Source of the DNA: an uncultured Bacillota bacterium
GTDB taxonomy: Bacteria; Bacillota; Clostridia; Lachnospirales; Lachnospiraceae
Direction: 5' to 3'
DNA: 64,000 bases
Assembly: GCA_949291945.1 (NCBI GenBank)
Contig: CASEXH010000002.1
Coordinates: 85,915 to 149,914 of the forward strand
The position numbers and the translations under genes were made by a program. A model generated the notes under the pieces. The model was not told where the DNA came from and searched no databases. It saw only the letters and a list, made by a program, of their open reading frames with translations. This document shows positions 44,769-52,483 of the stretch, one piece after another (positions within the stretch are counted from its first letter, which is position 1; each line of letters opens with the position of its first letter).

Positions 44769-45033
44769 CATATTCCCCTCTTGTTTCATTTTCCGGAAAT
44801 GTTCCGAATCTTTTGGATATGGTTTCTGGCTGCAAAGCCGAAAGCACCACCATATCGCCGTCGGTAATGAGGACGGCTTTGGTCTTTCTTCCCTGGGTGG
44901 CGTCCACGGACTTTCCAGATTCCTTAGCCGCCTGTACCAGTCGTTTGATAGGCGCTGCGTCAGGGCTGACCACCGCAACCACCTTATCCATATTTACTAC
45001 ATTTCCAAATCCGATATTCAATAATCTTGCCAT
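44761..45033 (-). CDS. remA: RemA-like extracellular matrix regulator (DUF370)
   Basis: 90 residues starting MARLLNIGFGNVVNMDKVVA, followed by VSPDAAPIKRLVQAAKESGK, VDATQGRKTKAVLITDGD and VVLSALQPETISKRF, the family hallmarks. In Bacillus subtilis RemA is a DNA-binding activator of matrix and osmoprotection genes. An ATG two codons upstream (45039) is also possible. The yicC-remA-gmk-rpoZ order is conserved in Firmicutes. Confidence 0.95.
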   Translation of the reverse strand: MARLLNIGFGNVVNMDKVVAVVSPDAAPIKRLVQAAKESGKSVDATQGRKTKAVLITDGDMVVLSALQPETISKRFGTFPENETRGEYDG

Positions 45034-45047
45034 AGACATGCCTGCCT

Positions 45048-45926
45048 TTATTCAATATTCTGAATCTGTTCCCGGACTTTCTCAATCTCTGTTTTCAGAT
45101 CAATGGCCAGATTGGAAGTCTCCAGATCGTTTGCCTTAGAGAGAATGGTATTTGCTTCCCGGTTCATCTCCTGGGCAATGAAATCCAGCTTTCGTCCGAC
45201 CCCTTCATTCTCTTGAAGAACTTCCTCCATGCGATGGATATGGCTCTTTAAGCGGACCGTTTCCTCATCCGTACAGATCTTGTCAGCAAAAAGAATCACC
45301 TCTGCCGCAATCCGGCTCTCCTCAATCTGGTTATCTGCCAGAAGTTCCTTTACTTTTCCTTCCAGTTTTTCCCGATATTCCCGCAGGATCTCAGGAGATC
45401 TCTTTTCTACCAGATCCACCTTTTTATCCATAGCCGCCAGTTTATCCAGGATATCCTGTCTCAAATGAACTCCTTCTTGCGTCCTGCTCTCTACAAACTG
45501 CCCGGCTGCCCTGCGTATCACTTCCTCCAGAGCTGTCCAGAGTTCTTTCTCATCCGGAGCCTGCTCTTCCATAGTAAATACTTCAGGATATTTGGAGAGG
45601 GCGGATGCCGTAATCTCCGCTTCCAGTCCGAACTCACTGCCCATCTCTCTGATATACGTAAGATACTGCTGGGCGATCTCACGGTTATACTTTACAGAGA
45701 CTCTTGTCTGGGTGTAATCTTCATAGGTGATAAAAAGATCCACCTTTCCTCTCTGGATATATTCTTTTAGAAGATTACGGATAGCCGCTTCAAAAAAGCT
45801 GAGCTTTTTGGGCATCCGCATGTTAATATCCAGATAGCGGTGATTTACCGATTTCATCTCCACCGTGATTTTTTTTTCTTCGTCAACTAGCTCGGCTCTT
45901 CCAAAGCCGGTCATACTTTTAATCAT
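45048..45926 (-). CDS. yicC: YicC-family endoribonuclease
   Basis: 292 residues with the N-terminal signature MIKSMTGFGRAEL, KSVNHRYLDINMRMP, FITYEDYTQTRVSVKYN, and the C-terminal DUF1732 core ESRIAAEVILFADKICTDEE then VGRKLDFIAQEMNREANTIL. Family members are implicated in RNA turnover. AAAGAG lies 6 bases before ATG 45926; the frame extends to 46013 without a ribosome site. First gene of the downstream housekeeping operon. Confidence 0.95.
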   Translation of the reverse strand: MIKSMTGFGRAELVDEEKKITVEMKSVNHRYLDINMRMPKKLSFFEAAIRNLLKEYIQRGKVDLFITYEDYTQTRVSVKYNREIAQQYLTYIREMGSEFGLEAEITASALSKYPEVFTMEEQAPDEKELWTALEEVIRRAAGQFVESRTQEGVHLRQDILDKLAAMDKKVDLVEKRSPEILREYREKLEGKVKELLADNQIEESRIAAEVILFADKICTDEETVRLKSHIHRMEEVLQENEGVGRKLDFIAQEMNREANTILSKANDLETSNLAIDLKTEIEKVREQIQNIE

Positions 45927-45980
45927 GTAAAACTCTTTTCTGTGTCTAATATTTGCCTGAGGGCATAAACATACATAGTC

Positions 45981-46009
45981 ATTATAAGACAACCCCTCCT
46001 GCCCGTCAA
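45981..46009 (-). promoter_or_regulatory. Promoter of the yicC-remA-gmk-rpoZ operon
   Basis: Minus-strand TTGACG (46004-46009), 17-base spacer, TATAAT (45981-45986). Divergent from the rqcH promoter about 10 bases away. Confidence 0.85.
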
Positions 46010-46017
46010 ACATTTTT

Positions 46018-46046
46018 TTGATTCTTACAGAAATTTATGATAAGAT
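46018..46046 (+). promoter_or_regulatory. Promoter of rqcH
   Basis: TTGATT (46018-46023), 17-base spacer, TAAGAT (46041-46046), 44 bases before the rqcH ATG, which has AAAGGAG upstream. Confidence 0.65.
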
Positions 46047-46089
46047 GAGAAGGATATCCCCAAGTGATTGATAAAGGAGTGCAAAGAAT

Positions 46090-47835
46090 ATGGCATTTGA
46101 TGGAATCACCATTGCAAATATGGTAAAAGAATTTCAGGATACCATCGTGGGAGGAAAGATCAACAAAATCGCACAGCCGGAGGCTGACGAACTGCTGCTC
46201 ACAATAAAAAACAATAAGATCCAGTACCGTCTGCTGATCTCCGCCAGCGCCTCCCTCCCTCTAATCTATTTTACAGATAAAAATAAAATCAGTCCCCTTA
46301 CTGCGCCTAACTTCTGCATGCTTCTGCGGAAACATATCGGAAGCGGTAAGATCGTCTCCGTGACACAGCCGGACATGGAGCGGGCCATTGAGTTTCGGAT
46401 CGAGCATCTGAATGAGCTGGGAGATCTGTGCTACAAGATCCTGGTAGTGGAAATCATGGGAAAACACAGTAATATTATCTTCTTAAATGAAGAACGGATG
46501 ATTCTGGACAGTATTAAACATATCTCCGGAAATGTAAGCTCGGTCCGGGAAGTCCTGCCAGGAAGAGACTATTTTCTTCCCAAAACTCAGGAAAAATATA
46601 ATCCCCTCACAGTGTCTGAAGAAAACTTTTACACCTTCGTATGCGAAAAGCCCACTACCCTGGCAAAGGCTCTCTATACTTCTCTTACAGGGATCAGTCC
46701 CTGTATTGCTGAAGAAATCTGCTTCCGTGCTTCTTTAGACGGCAGCCAGCCGGCCAAGTCTTTGGACGGCCCGGCTAAAGAACATCTTTTCCATACTTTC
46801 CAGAGAGTCATAGAAGATGTCCAGGAAGGAATTTTTCAGCCTAATATTGTCTATAATGAGAAGGATGAGCCTGTAGAATATGCAGCTCTTCCCCTGACAA
46901 AATACGGGAAAGCTCCTGTGAAGAATTTTTCTTCTATGTCCCAGGTGCTGGAACAGTATTACGCCCAAAAAGATCAGATTACCCGGATCCGTCAGAAATC
47001 TTCTGACCTTCGCCGGATCGTTCAGACCGCCCTAGAGCGGAACCGGAAAAAACTGGATCTCCAGTCCAGGCAGATGAAGGATACTCAGAAGATGGACAAG
47101 TACAAAGTCTACGGAGAACTGATCAACACCTATGGATATAACCTAGAAGAAGGCTGCAAATCCTTTAAGGCTCTGAATTATTATACCAACGAGGAGATTA
47201 CTATTCCTCTGGATCCCACTATGAGCCCTCAGGAAAACGCCAAGAAATATTTTGACCGTTACAATAAGCTGAAACGTACTGCCCAGGCTCTGGAGGAACA
47301 GTTAAAAGATACGGAAGAAGAAATCCAGCACCTGGAATCCATCAGCACGGCACTGGACATAGCTCTTCAGGAAAACGATCTATCCCAGATTAAAGACGAG
47401 CTGACCGAATACGGATATATCAAGAAACATTATTCCGGAAATAAGAAGAAGGCAATGACAAAGTCCAAACCCCTGCACTATATTTCCAGCGACGGCTACC
47501 ATATCTATGTAGGGAAAAATAATTATCAGAATGATGATCTGACCTTTAAATTTGCCACGGGAAATGACTGGTGGTTCCACGCCAAGAAAATGGCCGGTTC
47601 CCACGTAATTGTAAAAAGCAATAACGAAGAACTGCCTGACAGAACCTTTGAAGAAGCCGGACGGCTGGCCGCCTACTATTCCAGCGGCAGAACAGCTCCA
47701 AAAGTAGAAATTGATTACATCCAGAAAAAACATGTAAAAAAACCTAACGGCGCCAAACCAGGGTTTGTCGTCTACTACACCAACTATTCCCTGATGATTG
47801 AACCGGATATCTCCGGGATCGAACAGGTGGAATAA
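46090..47835 (+). CDS. rqcH: Ribosome quality control protein RqcH (NFACT/Rqc2 family)
   Basis: 581 residues. NFACT-N domain (MAFDGITIANMVKEFQDTIV, GGKINKIAQPEADELLL, LRKHIGSGKIVSV, VVEIMGKHSNIIFLNEE), a central coiled-coil region (about 290-430), and the NFACT-R domain SDGYHIYVGKNNYQNDDLTF with NDWWFHAKKMAGSHVIVK. RqcH binds split 50S subunits with stalled peptidyl-tRNA and directs C-terminal alanine tailing. It was formerly annotated as fibronectin-binding protein. One of the few plus-strand genes; ends at repeat copy 4. Confidence 0.95.
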   Translation: MAFDGITIANMVKEFQDTIVGGKINKIAQPEADELLLTIKNNKIQYRLLISASASLPLIYFTDKNKISPLTAPNFCMLLRKHIGSGKIVSVTQPDMERAIEFRIEHLNELGDLCYKILVVEIMGKHSNIIFLNEERMILDSIKHISGNVSSVREVLPGRDYFLPKTQEKYNPLTVSEENFYTFVCEKPTTLAKALYTSLTGISPCIAEEICFRASLDGSQPAKSLDGPAKEHLFHTFQRVIEDVQEGIFQPNIVYNEKDEPVEYAALPLTKYGKAPVKNFSSMSQVLEQYYAQKDQITRIRQKSSDLRRIVQTALERNRKKLDLQSRQMKDTQKMDKYKVYGELINTYGYNLEEGCKSFKALNYYTNEEITIPLDPTMSPQENAKKYFDRYNKLKRTAQALEEQLKDTEEEIQHLESISTALDIALQENDLSQIKDELTEYGYIKKHYSGNKKKAMTKSKPLHYISSDGYHIYVGKNNYQNDDLTFKFATGNDWWFHAKKMAGSHVIVKSNNEELPDRTFEEAGRLAAYYSSGRTAPKVEIDYIQKKHVKKPNGAKPGFVVYYTNYSLMIEPDISGIEQVE

Positions 47836-47852
47836 TGATCTTCATAAAAAGC

Positions 47853-48004
47853 AAGGCGCTGTGGCATGAATCATATTTCAGGAATATTTATACATTTTAT
47901 GCGAATTTGTTGAACATTGCTTTGAGACCATAGACTCAAAACAGCGCAGACTGAGCAATAAAATGTATAAATATTCTCGATTTTGGTTAATGCAGCAACG
48001 CCTT
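47853..48004. repeat. Long palindromic element, copy 4 (between rqcH and ABC genes)
   Basis: Outer arms AAGGCGCTGTGGCAT (47853-47867) and ATGCAGCAACGCCTT (47990-48004), pairing with two mismatches and a wobble. Then GGAATATTTATACATTTTAT against ATAAAATGTATAAATATTC, and an apical TTTGAGACCATAGACTCAAA. Same left-to-right orientation as copies 1-3. On the minus strand it ends CGCCTTGCTTTTTATG. It lies 17 bases after the rqcH stop, between two convergent transcription units. Confidence 0.9.
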
Positions 48005-48060
48005 ACTCTGAACTTCTATTTTTTCGAACAAATCATCATTAAACTTGGGATTCTCCAGGA

Positions 48061-48216
48061 TTATACGGTTATAATTCAAAATTGCTATATTTAACCGTTC
48101 ATTTACGGACTGTTATACGGTTATAATCCTAAAAATGTCATTATAACCGTTCATTTCCAGGCTATTGTACGGTTATAATTTAACGAATGCCCTTTTTAAC
48201 CGTAAATTTCGCTTCT
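48061..48216. repeat. Three tandem 52-bp units, each a hairpin
   Basis: Units at 48061-48112, 48113-48164 and 48165-48216. Each begins TTRTACGGTTATAAT, has about 16 variable bases, then TTAACCGT or TATAACCGT plus an A/T-rich stretch, and ends in 8 variable bases. Within each unit ACGGTTA pairs with TAACCGT; in unit 2 the stem is a perfect 11 bp (ACGGTTATAAT/ATTATAACCGT). The period is exactly 52. No coding sequence runs through it. With repeat copy 4 it fills the gap after rqcH. Confidence 0.9.
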
Positions 48217-48253
48217 TGATGGTTTTCATTTCCAAAATTCATATACTTCCACT

Positions 48254-48349
48254 TTATCCAAAACTTCTTTTAATAGTATCCAGCTCCCCTGCCTTCTCCA
48301 CCCAGTTCTCTACAGAGCCGCATTTGGGACATCTGCCTAAATTTTTCAT
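48254..48349 (-). CDS. Possible 31-residue zinc-ribbon peptide (perhaps truncated)
   Basis: Starts 15 bases after the ABC permease stop, with GGGGAG 9 bases before the ATG. It encodes MKNLGRCPKCGSVENWVEKA and ends 11 residues later. One CxxC knuckle (CPKCG) is present; the second knuckle of a full zinc ribbon is missing, so it may be the 5' remnant of a longer gene. Could be translated with the ABC operon; no function can be assigned. Confidence 0.4.
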   Translation of the reverse strand: MKNLGRCPKCGSVENWVEKAGELDTIKRSFG

Positions 48350-48364
48350 ACTTGTCTTCTCCCC

Positions 48365-49018
48365 TTAAAATTCTTTTTTCTTTACAATTCCGATACTGAT
48401 CCTCATGGATAAAAGCAAGATCAAAACGGCAGCGGCAATCAAAATTCCCAAAAAAGCTCCGGTTCCTATTTCTGGAAGAGAATCCATCATTGGCAAAAAA
48501 TCTCCCCCCCACTGTTGTGCACTTTCCGCCAGCAATGACATAGTTAAATAAGCCACGGCAAAAAGAAGAACCACTGCCACTCTTCCCTTTTCTGCACCAA
48601 ATTTCAGCATTACAGGCACCATCACTGCCAGCATAAATAATACAAGAGGCAGAACAATAAAAGCTGTTATGACCAAATCTCCAATAGTCTCCTGTCCTCT
48701 CCCGATTCCTGCAGCCGTTGACAGAAAGGACACTGCCAGCCAGGCTCCCAGCCCCATGAACAGGCCAAAACAATATTTTTCAATAGTATAGGTCTTTCGG
48801 GTAACAGGCAGAGAAAATAAGAAGGCATTTCCATTGTCAAGTTCATCATAACTGATCGTGCTTATAGAAAGCATAGAAAATATAAAGGATATAAATCCAA
48901 TGGTATAAACTGTATTTTCAGAAAGCAGCGCCAGCCCAATCCCTATGGCCCCAATCAAAAACAAAAAATTTTTCTGTACCTTTATTAACCGAAAATCTTT
49001 TATCAATAATCCTTTCAT
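48365..49018 (-). CDS. ABC-2-type permease subunit
   Basis: 217 residues with six hydrophobic segments (for example NFLFLIGAIGIGLALLS, LVITAFIVLPLVLFMLAVMV, GAFLGILIAAAVLILLLSM) and the N-terminal MKGLLIKDFRLIKVQKN typical of ABC-2 permeases paired with GntR/YtrA regulators. The ISYDELDNGNAFLFSLPVTR loop is a common family feature. Overlaps the ATPase stop by 4 bases. Substrate unknown. Confidence 0.85.
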   Translation of the reverse strand: MKGLLIKDFRLIKVQKNFLFLIGAIGIGLALLSENTVYTIGFISFIFSMLSISTISYDELDNGNAFLFSLPVTRKTYTIEKYCFGLFMGLGAWLAVSFLSTAAGIGRGQETIGDLVITAFIVLPLVLFMLAVMVPVMLKFGAEKGRVAVVLLFAVAYLTMSLLAESAQQWGGDFLPMMDSLPEIGTGAFLGILIAAAVLILLLSMRISIGIVKKKEF

Positions 49019-49866
49019 AATCTTTCACCTCTGATCATCATAGTTATCACTTCGTCAATATTTCCTTTTTCAATGACAATACCTGGATAATTCTCTACAT
49101 AATATTGTTTCTGATTTGTCAGACAGCTATATCCATAGCTCTCCTTTTTTCTTCTCAGAATATATTCTTTATCCAATCCTGCATACTGTTCTCTGTCTGC
49201 TTTCAAAAGTCCATAATCGCTGAGAAGCACATCTGTATCTTCGTGGAGAATGATCTTCCCTTCATGAATCATGTAAAGGTCATCACACAGAGTTTCCAGA
49301 TCGCTGGAAATATGAGAGCTTATGAGAATAGACCGTTCCTCGTCCTTTTCCATAAACTCCCGGAGCATTTCCAGAAGTTCATCTCTGGCCACCACATCAA
49401 GACCTGCTGTAGGCTCGTCAAGGATCAGCAGTTTTGCATTATGAGAAATCGCTGCCAGAACCTTCAGCTTTGCCTTCATTCCCGTAGAAAAATCCTTCAG
49501 ACGTTTCTTCTCAGGAAGTTGAAACCGCTTTACCTGCTCTTTAAAAAAGGTCTTGTCAAATTTGGCATAGAGACTTTCCATCACAGGGATAATGTCTTCA
49601 ATAGTCAGATACCCGCTGAATCCGGAATCGGAGAGGACAACTCCCAGTCCCTGTTTGTCTTCTGCGGTAAAGTCCTTCAGGTCCTTTCCAAAAATCTGAA
49701 TACTCCCGCCCTCTGTAGAAATCAGGCCCAAAGCTGCCTTAAATGTAGTGCTTTTTCCCGCTCCATTCTGGCCAATCAGTCCTGTGATACAGCCTGGCTG
49801 CACTTCCAGGGTACAGTCCAAAGCAAAGCATCCATAGTTCTTTCTTAAATGATCGATTTTTAACAT
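49015..49866 (-). CDS. ABC transporter ATP-binding protein
   Basis: 283 residues. Walker A GLIGQNGAGKSTTFKAALG, Q-loop region near VVLSDSGFSGYLTIED, a degenerate signature DFSTGMKAKLKVLAAIS, Walker B LLILDEPTAGLD, and the switch His in SSHISSDLE. The C-terminal extension (about 210-283) is typical of this YtrB/BcrA-like group. The start at 49866 has GGAGG 7 bases upstream; the ATG at 49872 overlaps the gntR stop. It energises the permease encoded next. Confidence 0.93.
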   Translation of the reverse strand: MLKIDHLRKNYGCFALDCTLEVQPGCITGLIGQNGAGKSTTFKAALGLISTEGGSIQIFGKDLKDFTAEDKQGLGVVLSDSGFSGYLTIEDIIPVMESLYAKFDKTFFKEQVKRFQLPEKKRLKDFSTGMKAKLKVLAAISHNAKLLILDEPTAGLDVVARDELLEMLREFMEKDEERSILISSHISSDLETLCDDLYMIHEGKIILHEDTDVLLSDYGLLKADREQYAGLDKEYILRRKKESYGYSCLTNQKQYYVENYPGIVIEKGNIDEVITMMIRGERL

Positions 49867-49868
49867 AA

Positions 49869-50240
49869 TCATCCCTCCAACAATAACTCAAAAATGTCTT
49901 TTAAGTCTTCATCGCTGATTCCGCATCGTCTGGCTTTCTGTATAGCTTTTTCCAAATCTGCCTCTACTTCCTTTTTCTGCTCCTCCAATAGCCGTTCTGC
50001 ATTGGTCGCCGCCACATAGGTTCCTTTGCCGTGAACCGTAACGGTAAAGCCTTCCGCTTCCAGGTCGTCATAGGCCTTTTTCACTGTCAGAGCACTGATC
50101 TTCAGTTCCCTGGCCAAAGCCCGTACAGAAGGCAGATTATCATTCTCCTTTAACTCCCCTTTCCGGATAAGGGTCTTGATCTGGTCTACAATCTGCTCGT
50201 AGATCGGGATCATCAGAGAATTGTTTATGATTATCTTCAT
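49869..50240 (-). CDS. GntR-family (YtrA-type) regulator
   Basis: 123 residues. N-terminal winged HTH (SLMIPIYEQIVDQIKTLIRK, NLPSVRALARELKISALTVK, YDDLEAEGFTVTVHGKGTYV) and a short helical C-terminus (AERLLEEQKKEVEADLEKAI) that serves dimerisation in YtrA proteins. GGAGG lies 8 bases before ATG 50240. It heads the GntR-ATPase-permease operon and is expected to repress it through the palindrome at 50262-50310. YtrA regulons often respond to envelope-active compounds. Confidence 0.93.
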   Translation of the reverse strand: MKIIINNSLMIPIYEQIVDQIKTLIRKGELKENDNLPSVRALARELKISALTVKKAYDDLEAEGFTVTVHGKGTYVAATNAERLLEEQKKEVEADLEKAIQKARRCGISDEDLKDIFELLLEG

Positions 50241-50261
50241 GCATTGTTCCTCCTTCGTTGT

Positions 50262-50310
50262 AAACAGTATATAACAGTAGTTAACTGTTGTCAAGTGTTA
50301 TATACTGTTT
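50262..50310 (-). promoter_or_regulatory. GntR operon promoter inside a perfect 15+15 bp palindrome
   Basis: Arms AAACAGTATATAACA (50262-50276) and TGTTATATACTGTTT (50296-50310), fully complementary, centred on a 19-base spacer. The minus-strand promoter TTGACA (50289-50294), 17 bases, TATACT (50266-50271) lies within it, with the -10 inside one arm. This fits an autorepression operator for the YtrA-type regulator. Confidence 0.88.
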
Positions 50311-50469
50311 ATTTTAAAATTTTAAAAAAGGAAAACCGGCCTGCCAGCTATCGTAAACAAGCAAACCAATCTTCCTTTCCCTGCATACTTTCAAAAATTC
50401 AAATCTCCTTGTATATTAAGGATACCCGCTCTGCACAAGAACAGACCTCTTGTTCTGAACGGGCAGCCT

Positions 50470-50910
50470 CTATGAAAGCTTATGTCTGTAGATTTTCTGC
50501 ATCTCTCCCCAGTAAGCTGGCTTTGTATCAATATGTACATATCCATATTTTTCATAAAAGCCCTCAAAATGGCTGACTACAAAAACCTCATGGAAGCCCT
50601 GGGATTCCAAATAATCTTCTGCCTTTTCAATCAGCAACTGACTAAGTCTGTTCCCCCGGAATTTTTCATCTACAAACACATAGCTGATATATGGTGTATA
50701 GGTTACATTGTTGATGCAGTCGCTTTTTGACACCGCACAATACCCTGCAATTTTCCCTTCTTCTACTGCTGCAACTACCCGTTCCCCGTCAGAAAAATTT
50801 TTTCTCATATCTTCCGCCAGATATTTTCCTCCCTGCCAGGAACAGTGTTCTGCAAATTCTATGAGAGAATTCCAGGAATTATCTGATGGGCTTATAACTT
50901 CAATTTTCAT
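50470..50910 (-). CDS. GNAT-family N-acetyltransferase
   Basis: 146 residues. Acetyl-CoA-binding region EKFRGNRLSQLLIEKAEDYL (R-G-N-R-L-S in place of RGxGxG/A), preceded by strands VAAVEEGKIAGYCAVS and ISYVFVDE and followed by FVVSHFEGFYEKYGYV, the usual GNAT core. Substrate unknown. Its start overlaps the ogt 3' end by 11 bases, suggesting joint expression with the repair methyltransferase. Confidence 0.88.
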   Translation of the reverse strand: MKIEVISPSDNSWNSLIEFAEHCSWQGGKYLAEDMRKNFSDGERVVAAVEEGKIAGYCAVSKSDCINNVTYTPYISYVFVDEKFRGNRLSQLLIEKAEDYLESQGFHEVFVVSHFEGFYEKYGYVHIDTKPAYWGEMQKIYRHKLS

Positions 50911-51385
50911 CGCAATTCTCTCTTTCCAGTTTCAGCAAATATTCTTTAGCTTTCAGTCCCCCTGCATAACCAGTCAGACTTCCATTAGTTCCGATCACTC
51001 TGTGGCAGGGAATGATAATGGGTATGGGATTCCTGTTATTTGCCATTCCCACCGCCCGGCTGGCTTTGGAGTTCCCTGCCGCCGCTGCAATTTCTTTATA
51101 AGTCCTTGTCTCGCCATAGGGAATCTGAATAAGAGCCTCCCATACTCTTTTCTGGAAATCTGTTCCCTGAGGAACACAGGGCACCGTAAAAGCTTTTCTC
51201 TTTCCCTGAAAATATTCCTCCAGCTCTTTCACCGCCCACCGGGTCATCTCATTGGTCCTGCCCTGGGCTTTCACTTTCTCATCTTCATAAAATTTTATGG
51301 CCTTAATTCCTTTGTCTCCAGACAAAATTGTCAGAGTTCCTATGGGACTTTGGTAAATTTCTCCATAAATCCTTTGTTCTTCCAT
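50900..51385 (-). CDS. ogt: Methylated-DNA--protein-cysteine methyltransferase
   Basis: 161-residue suicide repair protein for O6-alkylguanine. The acceptor cysteine lies in IIIPCHRVIGTNGSLTGYAGG; upstream are FQKRVWEALIQIPYGETRTYKEIA and SRAVGMANNRNPIP, the DNA-binding HTH and arginine finger. The N-terminal domain is short, as in Ogt/MGMT rather than Ada. Located between a YhhN gene (12 bases away) and the GNAT gene. Confidence 0.95.
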   Translation of the reverse strand: MEEQRIYGEIYQSPIGTLTILSGDKGIKAIKFYEDEKVKAQGRTNEMTRWAVKELEEYFQGKRKAFTVPCVPQGTDFQKRVWEALIQIPYGETRTYKEIAAAAGNSKASRAVGMANNRNPIPIIIPCHRVIGTNGSLTGYAGGLKAKEYLLKLERENCDEN

Positions 51386-51397
51386 AATCTTCCTCCC

Positions 51398-52054
51398 CTA
51401 TATCCAAGTGATCAATGCTATACAAAATATTCCTGCATAATAGAGACTTAATGCCAATACGCTCATAGGCTTTGACAGCTTGTTAAAAAATCCTTTTCCC
51501 ACCATTAAATCCGAAACTGCAAACAGCACTGCTCCCACTGCTGCTCTCAGGTAATCCGGCCCCAGCTTTGAAGGAAGCATAACAGCCACCGCTGTCATTC
51601 CCATAAGCACTGCCGGATACAAGATCATGGCATACAGTTTGGGATTCTCTCTGGCTCCCCTTAGTTCCCTGTGGAACAGATATAAGGAAACTCCCATAAA
51701 GAGTACCCACCAGAAAAAACTTACCGGCGTATAGGCTCCTCTTGTGAGAAACCATCCGATCAAGATCAGATGTCCCGCTGCAAATACTCCCATACCCAGG
51801 AAAAACTGTACTTCCAGAAAACCGTCCGCCAGCAGGAAAAGGACCAGGGCAGCCAAAATCCATTTCTTATCCAGTCCCTGGCAGTCTCCTCTGGCCCAGA
51901 TTCCCAAAAAACCAGTGCACACGATCATCCAGGTAGAAAGACATTTGGGAAGGATATTCCATCTTTGCTTCCCCCATTCCTTGATCTTAAAATGCAGGAT
52001 CATTCCCACAATGATCACAGGAAGGACTAAAACCCCCCAAATCACATACAGCAT
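51398..52054 (-). CDS. YhhN/TMEM86-family membrane protein (lysoplasmalogenase-like)
   Basis: 218 residues with eight or so hydrophobic helices. The conserved region KCLSTWMIVCTGFLGIWARG, then LFLLADGFLEVQ (D at a conserved polar site) and LGPDYLRAAVGAVLFAVSDLMVG match YhhN proteins. Mammalian TMEM86 hydrolyses lysoplasmalogens; bacterial members are mostly uncharacterised. Anaerobic Clostridia often contain plasmalogens, so this role is plausible but unproven. First of three closely spaced genes with ogt and GNAT. Confidence 0.8.
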   Translation of the reverse strand: MLYVIWGVLVLPVIIVGMILHFKIKEWGKQRWNILPKCLSTWMIVCTGFLGIWARGDCQGLDKKWILAALVLFLLADGFLEVQFFLGMGVFAAGHLILIGWFLTRGAYTPVSFFWWVLFMGVSLYLFHRELRGARENPKLYAMILYPAVLMGMTAVAVMLPSKLGPDYLRAAVGAVLFAVSDLMVGKGFFNKLSKPMSVLALSLYYAGIFCIALITWI

Positions 52055-52098
52055 AAAACACCCCCTTATTTTTCTGTATTTTATAATTATACCGCATT

Positions 52099-52394
52099 TC
52101 TATGTCTTTTTCAGCTATTTATTCATACATGCTATGATTCAAAATAATATGGGAGTTGCCGCCAAAATGAAAGAATACGGAGGTATGAGGGCGATTGGAA
52201 TGAGTAATCGGCAGCTTGTAAAAATGATAATTGCCGAAGCAGGGACTTATGGGATAAGCGGAGTTATTTTAGGCTGTATTATCGGTCTTCCCATGCACTG
52301 GGTCATCTTTTTGTTTACTTCTTTTTTGGCGGTTCGGGAACCTGCAAAACAGTTACAGAGAATGTCTATCGTTGAAAATATCAGTGTGCAATAA
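52099..52394 (+). pseudogene. Remnant of an FtsX-like ABC permease
   Basis: Only the C-terminal part of a MacB/FtsX-type permease is present: NNMGVAAKMKEYGGMRAIGM then SNRQLVKMIIAEAG, HWVIFLFTSF and AVREPAKQLQRMSIVENISV. The membrane segment between HWVIFL and the final AVREPAK region looks shortened, and no start, ribosome site or upstream periplasmic domain is visible; the frame runs into the opposite strand's YhhN gene. The more A+T-rich sequence suggests an acquired transporter now mostly deleted. Confidence 0.8.
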
Positions 52395-52483
52395 ACTTTG
52401 ACATCTTCCAAATAACTATATAAAATAACTCTATAGCAGCAAACCCAACAAACTTTATATAAAACAGAAAGGAATTATTCACC

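Noticed and set aside
44769..44978. N-terminal extension of guanylate kinase
   Set aside because: It overlaps remA in another frame and lacks a ribosome site; the normal start at 44768 gives the usual length.
48061..48216. Possible short CRISPR array
   Set aside because: The conserved blocks alternate in complementary pairs with short variable stretches of 16 and 8 bases; no 23-38 base repeat with 30-base spacers and no cas genes are present.
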